Positions 1 to 4,815 of a DNA stretch of 5,868 nt are shown in pieces; the stretch's first letter is position 1; every line of letters begins with the position of its first letter. The stretch lies in assembly GCA_002311335.1 (NCBI GenBank), contig DBZX01000083.1:1123-6990 (forward strand), read 5' to 3'. Under the pieces are notes generated by a model. The model searched no databases, had not been told where the DNA came from, and saw nothing but the letters and a program-made list of their open reading frames with translations. The stretch is from a bacterium UBP10_UBA1149. Lineage in GTDB: Bacteria > Desulfobacterota > Binatia > UBA1149. A program made the position numbers and the translations under genes.

Positions 1-1
1 C

Positions 2-49
2 CACCTCGAGCACTACCACCACGACGGTTCCCACGACCTGACTGGTTAA
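2..49 (+). CDS. C-terminal end of an upstream plus-strand gene (frame uncertain)
   Basis: Only the last codons of a gene entering from the left are visible. Frame 2 reads a His/Asp-rich tail, HLEHYHHDGSHDLTG, ending at TAA 47-49. Frame 3 reads a Thr-rich tail, TSSTTTTTVPTT, ending at TGA 39-41. Both have mostly G/C third positions, so base composition does not settle the frame. Frame 1 has A/T-rich third positions and is unlikely. A strong plus-strand intrinsic terminator begins 57 nt after the TAA, which supports a plus-strand gene ending here. The product cannot be identified. If frame 2 is right, the His cluster could bind metal, but 15 residues are too few for a claim. Confidence 0.35.
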   Translation, partial: HLEHYHHDGSHDLTG

Positions 50-105
50 CAAGCCGTACCTTGGCTGGTAGTTGGCAATAGCCATTTGCCTGTCGGCAGG
101 GCTGG

Positions 106-137
106 AGCCCGGGATCGAAAGATCTCGGGCTTTTTCT
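106..137 (+). terminator. Rho-independent terminator of the upstream plus-strand gene
   Basis: An 11-bp stem (AGCCCGGGATC at 106-116, GATCTCGGGCT at 121-131, with one G-U pair) is closed by a GAAA tetraloop at 117-120. A T-tract follows at once (TTTTTCTGTT, with the first T inside the stem). This is a classic intrinsic terminator. In the minus direction the stem is not followed by a T-tract, so it should stop only plus-strand transcription. The rest of 50-170 holds only minor hairpins, such as GGCAA/TTGCC near 74-90 and CCTG/CAGG near 89-100, and no supported gene. Confidence 0.88.
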
Positions 138-170
138 GTTCGGGGCTGGTCGAGAGCCGCCAGCGGGTGC

Positions 171-446
171 CTAGTCGCAACTCTCGCTTGTGATAGGAGT
201 GCGCTGGCAGGCCATGCTGTCGCGTATGCCCGCCGACACGAAGGCACAGGCGTTCATGATTGCCGCCTGGCGAGCCTCGGCCACGGTGCTTGCCGCTACC
301 GTGCGGCACTTGTCTCGGCCCTTGTAGCTCACGCAGACCTCGCAGCTGTGTTCCGACATCTGTACCGTGCCGTACACCAGCACTGCGGCGAGACTGCCGA
401 ACAACAACAGCCCCGCCCTGCCCGCGCGTGGAATCTTGATGGCCAT
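171..446 (-). CDS. Small membrane-anchored or exported six-cysteine protein, unknown function
   Basis: This 91-residue protein has a short basic start (MAIKIPRAGR) and one hydrophobic helix at about residues 11-29, which is either a signal peptide or a signal anchor. The mature part carries all six cysteines (35, 38, 47, 67, 80, 90), including a CEVC pair, so a disulfide-bonded or metal-binding fold outside the cytoplasm is plausible. Between them lies an amphipathic stretch with AEARQAAIMNACAF. I recall similar short 'CEVC...GR..CR...NACA' proteins in deltaproteobacterial genomes but cannot name a family or function. The gene is divergent from the HEAT-repeat gene. No Shine-Dalgarno precedes the ATG (TTGCTCCCCG comes just before it). 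It stands alone, and downstream lies only the terminator region of the opposite-strand gene. A longer overlapping frame on the same strand (46-483) is rejected because it is Arg/Gly-rich and runs through the terminator. Confidence 0.68.
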   Translation of the reverse strand: MAIKIPRAGRAGLLLFGSLAAVLVYGTVQMSEHSCEVCVSYKGRDKCRTVAASTVAEARQAAIMNACAFVSAGIRDSMACQRTPITSESCD

Positions 447-454
447 CGGGGAGC

Positions 455-483
455 AAGTTAGCAGTCGCCGCCGTGAGCGGCAA
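455..483 (-). promoter_or_regulatory. Candidate sigma70 promoter for the small Cys-rich gene
   Basis: On the minus strand, TTGCCG (478-483) lies 17 nt from TAACTT (455-460), which has an extended-10-like TGC just before it. The predicted transcription start falls at about 446-448, at or almost at the ATG. That would explain the missing Shine-Dalgarno by making the message leaderless or nearly so. The -10 match is poor (3 of 6), so this is tentative. Confidence 0.25.
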
Positions 484-497
484 CGCGCGGGTGGGTC

Positions 498-526
498 TTG
501 GACGGGGGGCGCGGCGTCGCTATAAA
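498..526 (+). promoter_or_regulatory. Candidate sigma70 promoter for the HEAT-repeat/dehydratase pair
   Basis: TTGGAC (498-503) and TATAAA (521-526) are separated by exactly 17 nt. The -10 matches 5 of 6 consensus bases and the -35 matches 3 of 6. The expected start site, about 7 nt after the -10, is base 533, the first base of an in-frame GTG. If real, this promoter excludes the longest possible reading frame (GTG at 473) and favours start 533 as a leaderless message, or ATG 554 with a 20-nt leader. Confidence 0.38.
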
Positions 527-532
527 GCCCGT

Positions 533-1174
533 GTGAGCGACGACCCCGGATCGATGGCGCAGGCCGAACGCCTGCTACGCGGACTCAACGAAGCGGGCGC
601 TGCGCCCCTCGAGCTGGTCGAGAGCCTGGCCGAGCTCGCCCGCGGTGGCGCCGAGGCGGCGCTGTTGGAGGCGTTGCAGTCGAGCGAGGGCGATCGCAGG
701 CTTGCCGCGGCCCTGGCGCTGGCACGCGCGGGCCTGGCAGGTGCCGCTACTTCCGACGCGGTATCGACCGGGGCAGTATCGACCGGGGAGCAGGTGCAGC
801 GGGTCTTGCTCGCTGGCCTTGCCGACCCCCGCAGCGACAGGCGCTGGGCCGCTACCGTGGAGTTGGCTGGGCTGCTGGCCTCCGCGCCTGCCGCCTTGCA
901 GCTGCTCAACGTTCTTTCGCGGGAGGGGAGCCCCCTGCAAAGACGAATGGCGTTCTACTGCATGTCCCGCGCCGGGGCGGGTGAAGAATCGGTTTTGCTC
1001 GACGGGCTGGCCGACCAGGAATCGCTCGTGGTGCTGGCGGCTCTTTCGGCCCTGGGGCAGCTGGCCGCCATCTCGGACGGTGCACTGGCTTCGGTCGAGC
1101 GGGTGGCCGATGATCACTGCGACTCAGCGGTCAGGAGAACGGCGTCGGAGTACGTCCGGAGGTTGAAGAGATGA
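533..1174 (+). CDS. HEAT-repeat-like all-helical protein
   Basis: From GTG 533 the product is 213 residues, built of repeated amphipathic helix pairs rich in Leu and Ala. Five HEAT-like units can be seen, beginning near LLEALQSS, LLAGLADP, LLNVLSRE, LLDGLADQ and LASVERVA. Several have the Asp/Arg turn typical of HEAT or PBS-lyase-type repeats (DRRLAAALALAR, DRRWAATVELAG). No signal peptide or membrane helix is seen, so it is probably cytoplasmic. HEAT folds are usually protein-interaction scaffolds, and no catalytic motif is evident. An in-frame GTG at 473 would add an Arg/Gly-rich leader that looks like translated intergenic DNA and would cover the candidate promoter. ATG 554 (MAQAERLL) is the other option. 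The gene overlaps the dehydratase by 4 bp. A short in-frame tandem duplication lies between repeats 1 and 2. Partner and role are unknown. Confidence 0.72.
   Translation: MSDDPGSMAQAERLLRGLNEAGAAPLELVESLAELARGGAEAALLEALQSSEGDRRLAAALALARAGLAGAATSDAVSTGAVSTGEQVQRVLLAGLADPRSDRRWAATVELAGLLASAPAALQLLNVLSREGSPLQRRMAFYCMSRAGAGEESVLLDGLADQESLVVLAALSALGQLAAISDGALASVERVADDHCDSAVRRTASEYVRRLKR
761..790 (+). repeat. 15-bp in-frame tandem duplication inside the HEAT-repeat gene
   Basis: GTATCGACCGGGGCA (761-775) is followed at once by GTATCGACCGGGGAG (776-790), identical over the first 13 bases. The period is a multiple of three, so it only inserts five residues (the protein reads AVSTGAVSTGE) in the linker between the first two helical repeats. 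Confidence 0.85.
1158..1174 (+). promoter_or_regulatory. Shine-Dalgarno and ATGA coupling junction
   Basis: GGAGG at 1158-1162 sits 8 nt before ATG 1171, and both lie inside the end of the HEAT-repeat gene. The stop TGA (1172-1174) overlaps the ATG as ATGA. This layout is typical of translational coupling, and it fixes the dehydratase start at 1171 over the internal ATG at 1246. Confidence 0.88.
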
Positions 1175-1521
1175 CAAGCAGCAACAGCAACACCGAAGAA
1201 CTGGCAGCGGCTCACTGCTCGCCCTGCGCCGAGGGGTCGCCGGCCATGGACGCGGGCGATGCCGGCGAGCTGCTCGCGGCGCTGGACGGCTGGAGCATAC
1301 AAGACGGGCACCACCTGCAGCGCAGCTGGGAGTTCAAGGATTTCGTGGCAGCCCTGGACTTCGTCAACCGGGTGGGCGAGGTCGCCGAAGCCGAGCAGCA
1401 TCACCCCGACATCACGCTCGCCTGGGGAAGGGTGGAGGTCTGCGTGCACACCCACACCGTGGGCGGCTTGAGCCGCAACGACTTCATACTCGCTGCCCGT
1501 ATCGATCAACTGCGGCACTGA
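1171..1521 (+). CDS. phhB: 4a-hydroxytetrahydrobiopterin dehydratase (pterin-4a-carbinolamine dehydratase, PCD/DCoH family)
   Basis: This 116-residue protein is of usual family length. It dehydrates 4a-hydroxytetrahydropterin to quinonoid dihydropterin, recycling the cofactor of aromatic amino-acid hydroxylases such as phenylalanine hydroxylase. Members in organisms without a hydroxylase have been linked to molybdopterin or other pterin metabolism. The active-site signature is intact: AEAEQHHPDI (residues 72-81, with H77, H78, P79), W85, and HTHTVGGLS with H93 and H95, followed by NDFILAARID. The N-terminal CSPCAEG (C16, C19) corresponds to the CxPCEGG start common in bacterial members. It is cytoplasmic, with no signal peptide. 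It is translated from a strong Shine-Dalgarno and coupled to the HEAT-repeat gene. No pterin-dependent hydroxylase is seen in the window, so its substrate here is open. The symbol is by family only. Confidence 0.93.
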   Translation: MTSSNSNTEELAAAHCSPCAEGSPAMDAGDAGELLAALDGWSIQDGHHLQRSWEFKDFVAALDFVNRVGEVAEAEQHHPDITLAWGRVEVCVHTHTVGGLSRNDFILAARIDQLRH

Positions 1522-1551
1522 GTCTACCGGCTGCCGAGTCTACCGGCTGCT
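1520..1551. repeat. 16-bp tandem duplication spanning the dehydratase stop
   Basis: GAGTCTACCGGCTGCC (1520-1535) is followed by GAGTCTACCGGCTGCT (1536-1551), with 15 of 16 bases identical. The first copy begins inside the TGA stop (1519-1521). The repeat occupies most of the 49-bp gap between two convergent genes and probably arose by slippage. Confidence 0.88.
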
Positions 1552-1560
1552 CAGCGGCCG
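1544..1560. terminator. GC hairpin between convergent genes (weak, no T-tract)
   Basis: CGGCTGC (1544-1550) pairs with GCGGCCG (1554-1560), one pair being G-U, around a TCA loop. Neither side has a T-tract, so it is not a standard intrinsic terminator. It is the only structured element between the dehydratase and esterase ends and might slow polymerase from either side. Confidence 0.25.
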
Positions 1561-1570
1561 TCGGCGCGTT

Positions 1571-2992
1571 TCAGTGCAGCGTGTCGGTAGCCGGATCTTC
1601 GTCTTTGCCGCCGTTCACCGCATCGGCCTTGGCCTTACCCGCCTTGCGGGCTTTGGGCTTGGTCGTCTTTGATTTTTTGGCCTCTACCCGGGCGGGTTTT
1701 TCGCTCGAACTACTGTCGTTGGCGACATCGGCGGCCGGCGACTTGTCCTGCCTCGCCTCCAGCCAGCTACCGTACAGCCATCCCAGGAACCGGTCGGTCG
1801 CGTCTATGACGGCCTGGCTGCGCAACGAGGGGAATAACTCGAAGGCGTGCTGGGCACCGGGGATCTCGGCGTACAGCACCTTCTCGTCGGAGGCTTCTTC
1901 GAGCGCCGAGCTGAACTGCCTGGCTTCTTCCACCGGCACCAGGCTGTCGCGTTCGCCGTGTATGATGAAAAACGGCGGCGCGTCTGCGCGCAGGCGATCA
2001 AGCGGCGAAGCCTTGCGGTATTCGTCCGGCGCTTCTTCGATGGACGCCTTCATTACCTTTTCCTCGAGCACCTTGAGCAGGCCCTGGTTGTAGAGGTTGG
2101 CGTTGCGGTTGGTTAAGTCGTAGACGCCGTAGAAGGGTACGCAGCCGGCTACCGAGGTGTCGACGTCTTCAAAACCGGGTTGGTACTCGGGGTCGTTGGC
2201 CGTCAACGCTACCAGCGCCGCGAGGTGTCCGCCCGCCGAGCCGCCGGTCACGACCAGGAAGTCGGGGTTGGCCCCGTAGTCGGCGCCGTGTTCCCGTATC
2301 CAGGCTATCGCGTGCTTTATGTCGACCAGGTGGTCGGGGTAGGTGGCGTGCGGGCTGAGCCGGTAATCGACGCTCACGCAGACCCATCCGCGTGAGGCCA
2401 TCTGCTGCATGAGCGGGAGTCCCTGTTCGTTCTTACTGCCGATGATCCAGCCGCCGCCGTGGATCTGCAGCAGGGTGGGGCAGTTGGAGGGAGCTGAGCG
2501 GCTGCGGTAGACGTCCAGCCGCAGGTTGATGCCGCGCACGCGCCGGTAGTGTATGTCGGCCACGCGCTCCACGTCGGGCAGGGCAATGGGGAACGGCCGC
2601 GCGACGGGCTTCCAGCGGACCTCGGAGGCAAAGGCCTGCCGCCTGTCGTCGGGTACCGTGTCACGGTAGTCGGCTCCAAGGCCACGCCTGAGCACCGACT
2701 CTACCAGCGCGGGGGTTTCGGTGGCGCCCCACCACTCCTTGAGCAGGGCGGCCCAGGAGCCCAGCAGCAGGAGCATGCCGATGTTGCCGAAAAGCGAATC
2801 CAGAGCGCCGCCCGAAACCAGCATCATGGCGAGCAGGGCCTGCAGCGCGACGTGCTGAGGGGCGAGTTCGCCCACCAGCCACCCGGCAAAGAAACTCAGC
2901 GCCGAGGCCCTGTCGCCGGTGTAGGTGGGCCGGTAAACATTCCAGGTGAACCAGGCGCTCAGGGCGCCGAGCAAAAACATCATCAGGGCCAT
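1571..2992 (-). CDS. Membrane-anchored LipM/LipQ/LipC-like alpha/beta-hydrolase (esterase) with a Lys/Ala-rich C-terminal tail
   Basis: This 473-residue protein has three parts. Residues 1-90 are hydrophobic with about three membrane segments (near 1-17, 47-65, 68-84). Residues 140-410 are an alpha/beta-hydrolase of the hormone-sensitive-lipase/family IV esterase type, with oxyanion motif HGGGW (178-182), nucleophile elbow GGSAGG (S252), acid D349 in HGERD, and base H382 in GAQHAFE. The whole triad is present. The core wording (WIIGSKNEQGLPLMQQMASR, then SVDYRLSP, then GFEDVDTSVAG) closely recalls mycobacterial LipM, LipQ and LipC, which are membrane-associated carboxylesterases. Residues 413-473 form a disordered Lys/Ala/Pro tail (AKKSKTTKPKARKAGKAKA) ending in acidic DEDPATD. 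The likely role is hydrolysis of short-chain or lipid esters at the inner membrane, substrate unknown. The start is supported by GGAG at 3000-3003, 7 nt before the ATG. It follows the MBL gene on the same strand, 146 bp away. Confidence 0.9.
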   Translation of the reverse strand: MALMMFLLGALSAWFTWNVYRPTYTGDRASALSFFAGWLVGELAPQHVALQALLAMMLVSGGALDSLFGNIGMLLLLGSWAALLKEWWGATETPALVESVLRRGLGADYRDTVPDDRRQAFASEVRWKPVARPFPIALPDVERVADIHYRRVRGINLRLDVYRSRSAPSNCPTLLQIHGGGWIIGSKNEQGLPLMQQMASRGWVCVSVDYRLSPHATYPDHLVDIKHAIAWIREHGADYGANPDFLVVTGGSAGGHLAALVALTANDPEYQPGFEDVDTSVAGCVPFYGVYDLTNRNANLYNQGLLKVLEEKVMKASIEEAPDEYRKASPLDRLRADAPPFFIIHGERDSLVPVEEARQFSSALEEASDEKVLYAEIPGAQHAFELFPSLRSQAVIDATDRFLGWLYGSWLEARQDKSPAADVANDSSSSEKPARVEAKKSKTTKPKARKAGKAKADAVNGGKDEDPATDTLH

Positions 2993-2999
2993 AGGGGGT

Positions 3000-3033
3000 C
3001 TCCGTGGGGCCGCGTCAGCCGCGGCCGCGGCCC
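3000..3033 (-). promoter_or_regulatory. GC-rich leader hairpin next to the esterase Shine-Dalgarno
   Basis: On the minus strand, GGGCCGCG (3033-3026) pairs perfectly with CGCGGCCC (3014-3007) across an 11-nt loop. The stem ends 3 nt before GGAG (3003-3000), the Shine-Dalgarno of the esterase. The same bases can instead form a 14-bp palindrome (GCCGCGGCCGCGGC, 3018-3031). Such a stem could control ribosome access or polymerase passage from the MBL gene. No T-tract follows, so it is not a terminator. Confidence 0.45.
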
Positions 3034-3090
3034 GAGCCTATAAGCGGGGCTGCTCTTACGCCAGCCGAACCCGCGCGGCTCCATCAACGG

Positions 3091-3129
3091 TTCCAGGGCT
3101 GCCGTCCAAGGCTGGCTTCCAGGGGCAGG
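3091..3129. repeat. Three imperfect 13-bp tandem units between MBL and esterase genes
   Basis: TTCCAGGGCTGCC (3091-3103), GTCCAAGGCTGGC (3104-3116) and TTCCAGGGGCAGG (3117-3129) share a core tYCCARGG at a 13-bp step. Copies 1 and 2 agree at 10 of 13 bases, and copies 1 and 3 share TTCCAGGG. The units lie 10 bp past the MBL stop and upstream of the esterase. They could be a decayed duplication or a regulator-binding array. No convincing sigma70 promoter was found in this 146-bp gap. Confidence 0.45.
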
Positions 3130-3138
3130 TGTCGGCGG

Positions 3139-4041
3139 TCAGGGGTCGGCGGTGACAGCGCCGCTGGCTTCCTGCCAGGCGCGGCTGACGACGAAGTCGC
3201 GGTCGAGCTTGAGCAGCAGCGGGATTTCCATCGTGTCGTAACCCTGGTCCAGCTCCAGCCTGGTCATGGCCAGGGTTTTTTTCAGCGTCCACCCGGCCGC
3301 GGCGGCGCGCTGGCCCTGCTCCCACAGCTCGGCCATGAAGTCGCGAAAAGCCCGCAGCCCGGCGCGGTCGGTGGCCTCGCCGTGTCCGGGTATGACGCGG
3401 TCGAAGTTGAGCTCCAGCACCCTGTCTAACGTGGCCGCCCATTCACGCACCGAGCCGCCGGCCTCGAGATCGATGTTGGGATAGCGCTTGTTGAAGAACA
3501 GGTCGCCGGCGTGCAGCACCCGGTCTTCCACGAACAGCACTACGAGATCGCCGTCGGTGTGGCCTCGGCCGGGGTAAATCGCGCGGATGGTTTTGCCGCC
3601 GATGTTCATCTCGTGCCGGGTCTCAAAAGTGGTGTTGGGCAGCTTGCGGCCGTCGCCCTCCCAGAAATCGGCATCGCGGGTGAGCATGTGGTGGAGGGTG
3701 CGCGCGGTGGCTACGACTTCCGGAGCGCCGTCGAAACCGGGATTGCCGTGGCTGTGGTCGAGGTGGTAGTGGGTGTTGAGTATGGCCTGCACCGGGCCGC
3801 CGCCCAGTTCCTCGGCAAGCTCGCGGATGGCCTCGCCCTGGAAAGCGAAGGTCATCGTGTCGACCACCACCGCGCCCTCCGACGTCGCCAGCACGGCAAC
3901 GTTGCCGCCAAGGCCCTGCAGCATGTGCACGTCACCGCTGACCCGCTCGTGTTCGAGCCCCGACAGCTTCCAGCGCAGGGCCCCCACGGTAACGGCCGCG
4001 AGCAACGCCACGACGAGCAGCGCTCGAAACCCTTTCTTCAT
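3139..4041 (-). CDS. Membrane-anchored or exported metallo-beta-lactamase-fold hydrolase
   Basis: The 300-residue protein begins MKKGFRALLVVALLAAVTVG, a basic start plus hydrophobic helix (residues 7-22) that acts as a signal peptide or anchor, so the enzyme probably works in the periplasm. The di-zinc site of the MBL superfamily is complete: HYHLDH (H91, H93, D95, H96), H161 in GRGHTDGD, D180 in HAGD, and H220 in PGHGE. The spacing and the GHTDGDLVV segment resemble the broad SoxH/B3-like, glyoxalase II-like group of general 'MBL fold metallo-hydrolases' rather than a specific lactamase. Family members hydrolyse thioesters, lactams, lactones and other esters, so the substrate cannot be read from sequence. 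A weak Shine-Dalgarno (CAGGCGACAAG before the ATG) fits this start. It lies 22 nt downstream of the GST gene on the same strand, suggesting co-transcription. Confidence 0.9.
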   Translation of the reverse strand: MKKGFRALLVVALLAAVTVGALRWKLSGLEHERVSGDVHMLQGLGGNVAVLATSEGAVVVDTMTFAFQGEAIRELAEELGGGPVQAILNTHYHLDHSHGNPGFDGAPEVVATARTLHHMLTRDADFWEGDGRKLPNTTFETRHEMNIGGKTIRAIYPGRGHTDGDLVVLFVEDRVLHAGDLFFNKRYPNIDLEAGGSVREWAATLDRVLELNFDRVIPGHGEATDRAGLRAFRDFMAELWEQGQRAAAAGWTLKKTLAMTRLELDQGYDTMEIPLLLKLDRDFVVSRAWQEASGAVTADP

Positions 4042-4062
4042 CTTGTCGCCTGCCGCCCGTGC

Positions 4063-4710
4063 TTACGCAGCCCGCTGGAACAACTCGCGTTCTTCCGCGA
4101 TGAGCCTGGCCACAGCCGGTCGTTCGACGACGCGCTGGTACAGCCCGGCGAGCGCTGGCCAGCGGGCGCCGTCCACCAATTCGGAGGCGTGGGCCATGTT
4201 GATCAGCATGCTCACGACCGAGATGTCGGCTATGGAGAAGTCGCCGGCCAGGTAGTCGTTGCTGCCCAGTTCACCTTCTATGTAGTCGAACAAGGGCGGC
4301 AGCTTCTCGTCGATGGCGGTTCTGACCACCGACTCGTCGCAGTCCTTGCCGAAGAAGGCCGGGCCGACCACGCGTTGCCTGAAGATGTCGGGTCCGATGA
4401 CACTCACCAGCGCCGTGTCGGCGTACTCTTCAAACCAGCGCGCGCGAGCCAGCAAGCGGGCGTCGACCGGGTATACGGCCGGGTCGGGGTGTGTCGCCTC
4501 GAGGTAGGCGATGATCACCGACGAGTCGGGCATGGTCCAACCGTCCTCTTCGAGCACGGGGATTTTGCCCAGCGGGCTGATGGCGGCAAAGGCTTCGTCA
4601 CCTGCGCCCGGCATGATGGGCTTGAGCTCGTAGGCCAGGTTCTTTTCTTCGAGCACGATGCGCACCTTGCGCACGAAGGGGGAAGGGCCGATTCCATGGA
4701 TTTTTAACAT
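4063..4710 (-). CDS. Glutathione S-transferase family protein
   Basis: The 215-residue protein has the usual two-domain GST layout. The N-terminal thioredoxin-like domain (1-80) contains SPFVRKVRI with a likely catalytic Ser10, PLGKIPVLEEDG with the cis-proline P51, and the gamma-glutamyl-binding DSSVIIAYLE with D62, S63 and S64. The C-terminal helical domain includes FSIADISV (158-165), where S159 and D162 fit the conserved N-capping box. It is cytoplasmic. GSTs conjugate glutathione to electrophiles or act as reductases and isomerases; the class and substrate are uncertain. The start is supported by AGGA (4723-4720) 9 nt before the ATG. The next gene on the strand is a glyoxalase II-like MBL hydrolase, a pairing that could form and then cleave a glutathione thioester, although the MBL protein appears to be exported. 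A separate promoter and structured leader lie upstream. Confidence 0.92.
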   Translation of the reverse strand: MLKIHGIGPSPFVRKVRIVLEEKNLAYELKPIMPGAGDEAFAAISPLGKIPVLEEDGWTMPDSSVIIAYLEATHPDPAVYPVDARLLARARWFEEYADTALVSVIGPDIFRQRVVGPAFFGKDCDESVVRTAIDEKLPPLFDYIEGELGSNDYLAGDFSIADISVVSMLINMAHASELVDGARWPALAGLYQRVVERPAVARLIAEERELFQRAA

Positions 4711-4721
4711 GCAGTTTTTTC

Positions 4722-4760
4722 CTGCCGTTGCTTTTCGCAGGCTACACAGCCTGTCGGCAG
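4722..4760 (-). promoter_or_regulatory. Nested stem-loop in the GST leader
   Basis: On the minus strand, outer arms CTGCCG (4760-4755) and CGGCAG (4727-4722) enclose a perfect inner hairpin, CAGGCT (4753-4748), loop GTGT, AGCCTG (4743-4738). The 3' arm of the outer stem overlaps the first bases of the AGGA Shine-Dalgarno (4723-4720), so folding could limit translation of the GST gene. It matches no riboswitch class I recognise. Confidence 0.4.
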
Positions 4761-4775
4761 AACGGTGACAAGCCG

Positions 4776-4805
4776 ACTATAGGGCGCTGCCCGCGGCTGC
4801 GACAA
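4776..4805 (-). promoter_or_regulatory. Candidate sigma70 promoter for the GST-MBL transcript
   Basis: On the minus strand, TTGTCG (4805-4800) lies 18 nt from TATAGT (4781-4776), matching 4 of 6 and 5 of 6 consensus bases. It starts 10 bp after the TVP38-family gene stop. The predicted start, near 4769, gives a leader of about 60 nt that contains the nested stem-loop. Confidence 0.5.
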
Positions 4806-4815
4806 GGCCCGCTGC

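Noticed and set aside
5..25. CTCGAGCACTACCACCACGAC resembles the XhoI/His-tag end of a common expression vector
   Set aside because: It differs within the His codons, the flanking bases continue as ordinary high-GC genomic sequence into a natural terminator, and no other vector sequence is present.
72..461. Open frame on the plus strand opposite the small Cys-rich gene
   Set aside because: It starts before and reads through the terminator stem, and its product is low-complexity and Arg/Ala-rich. It is the antisense shadow of the minus-strand gene.
46..483. Long open frame on the minus strand overlapping the small Cys-rich gene
   Set aside because: Its product is Gly/Arg/His-rich with no domain or signal, and it runs across the intrinsic terminator. 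The 171-446 frame has a membrane helix and ordered cysteines.
575..1117. Antisense frame of 180 codons inside the HEAT-repeat gene
   Set aside because: Gln/Gly/Arg-rich shadow typical of high-GC genes; it has no Shine-Dalgarno and lies inside a gene with clear repeat structure.
3018..3031. 14-bp perfect palindrome with NotI and SacII sites, considered as a cloning scar or regulator-binding site
   Set aside because: It is explained by GC-rich composition and forms part of the leader hairpin. Nothing around it suggests a cloning junction.
3511..4707. 398-codon plus-strand frame antisense to the MBL and GST genes
   Set aside because: It spans two well-supported minus-strand enzymes and their gap, and its product is His/Gly/Val-rich without motifs. 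Long antisense frames are expected at this GC content.
4749..4760. GCCTGTCGGCAG occurs here and also at 88-99, considered as a dispersed repeat
   Set aside because: Only 12 bp are shared, in unrelated contexts. One copy is in the GST leader and the other lies before a terminator, so chance is the simpler reading.
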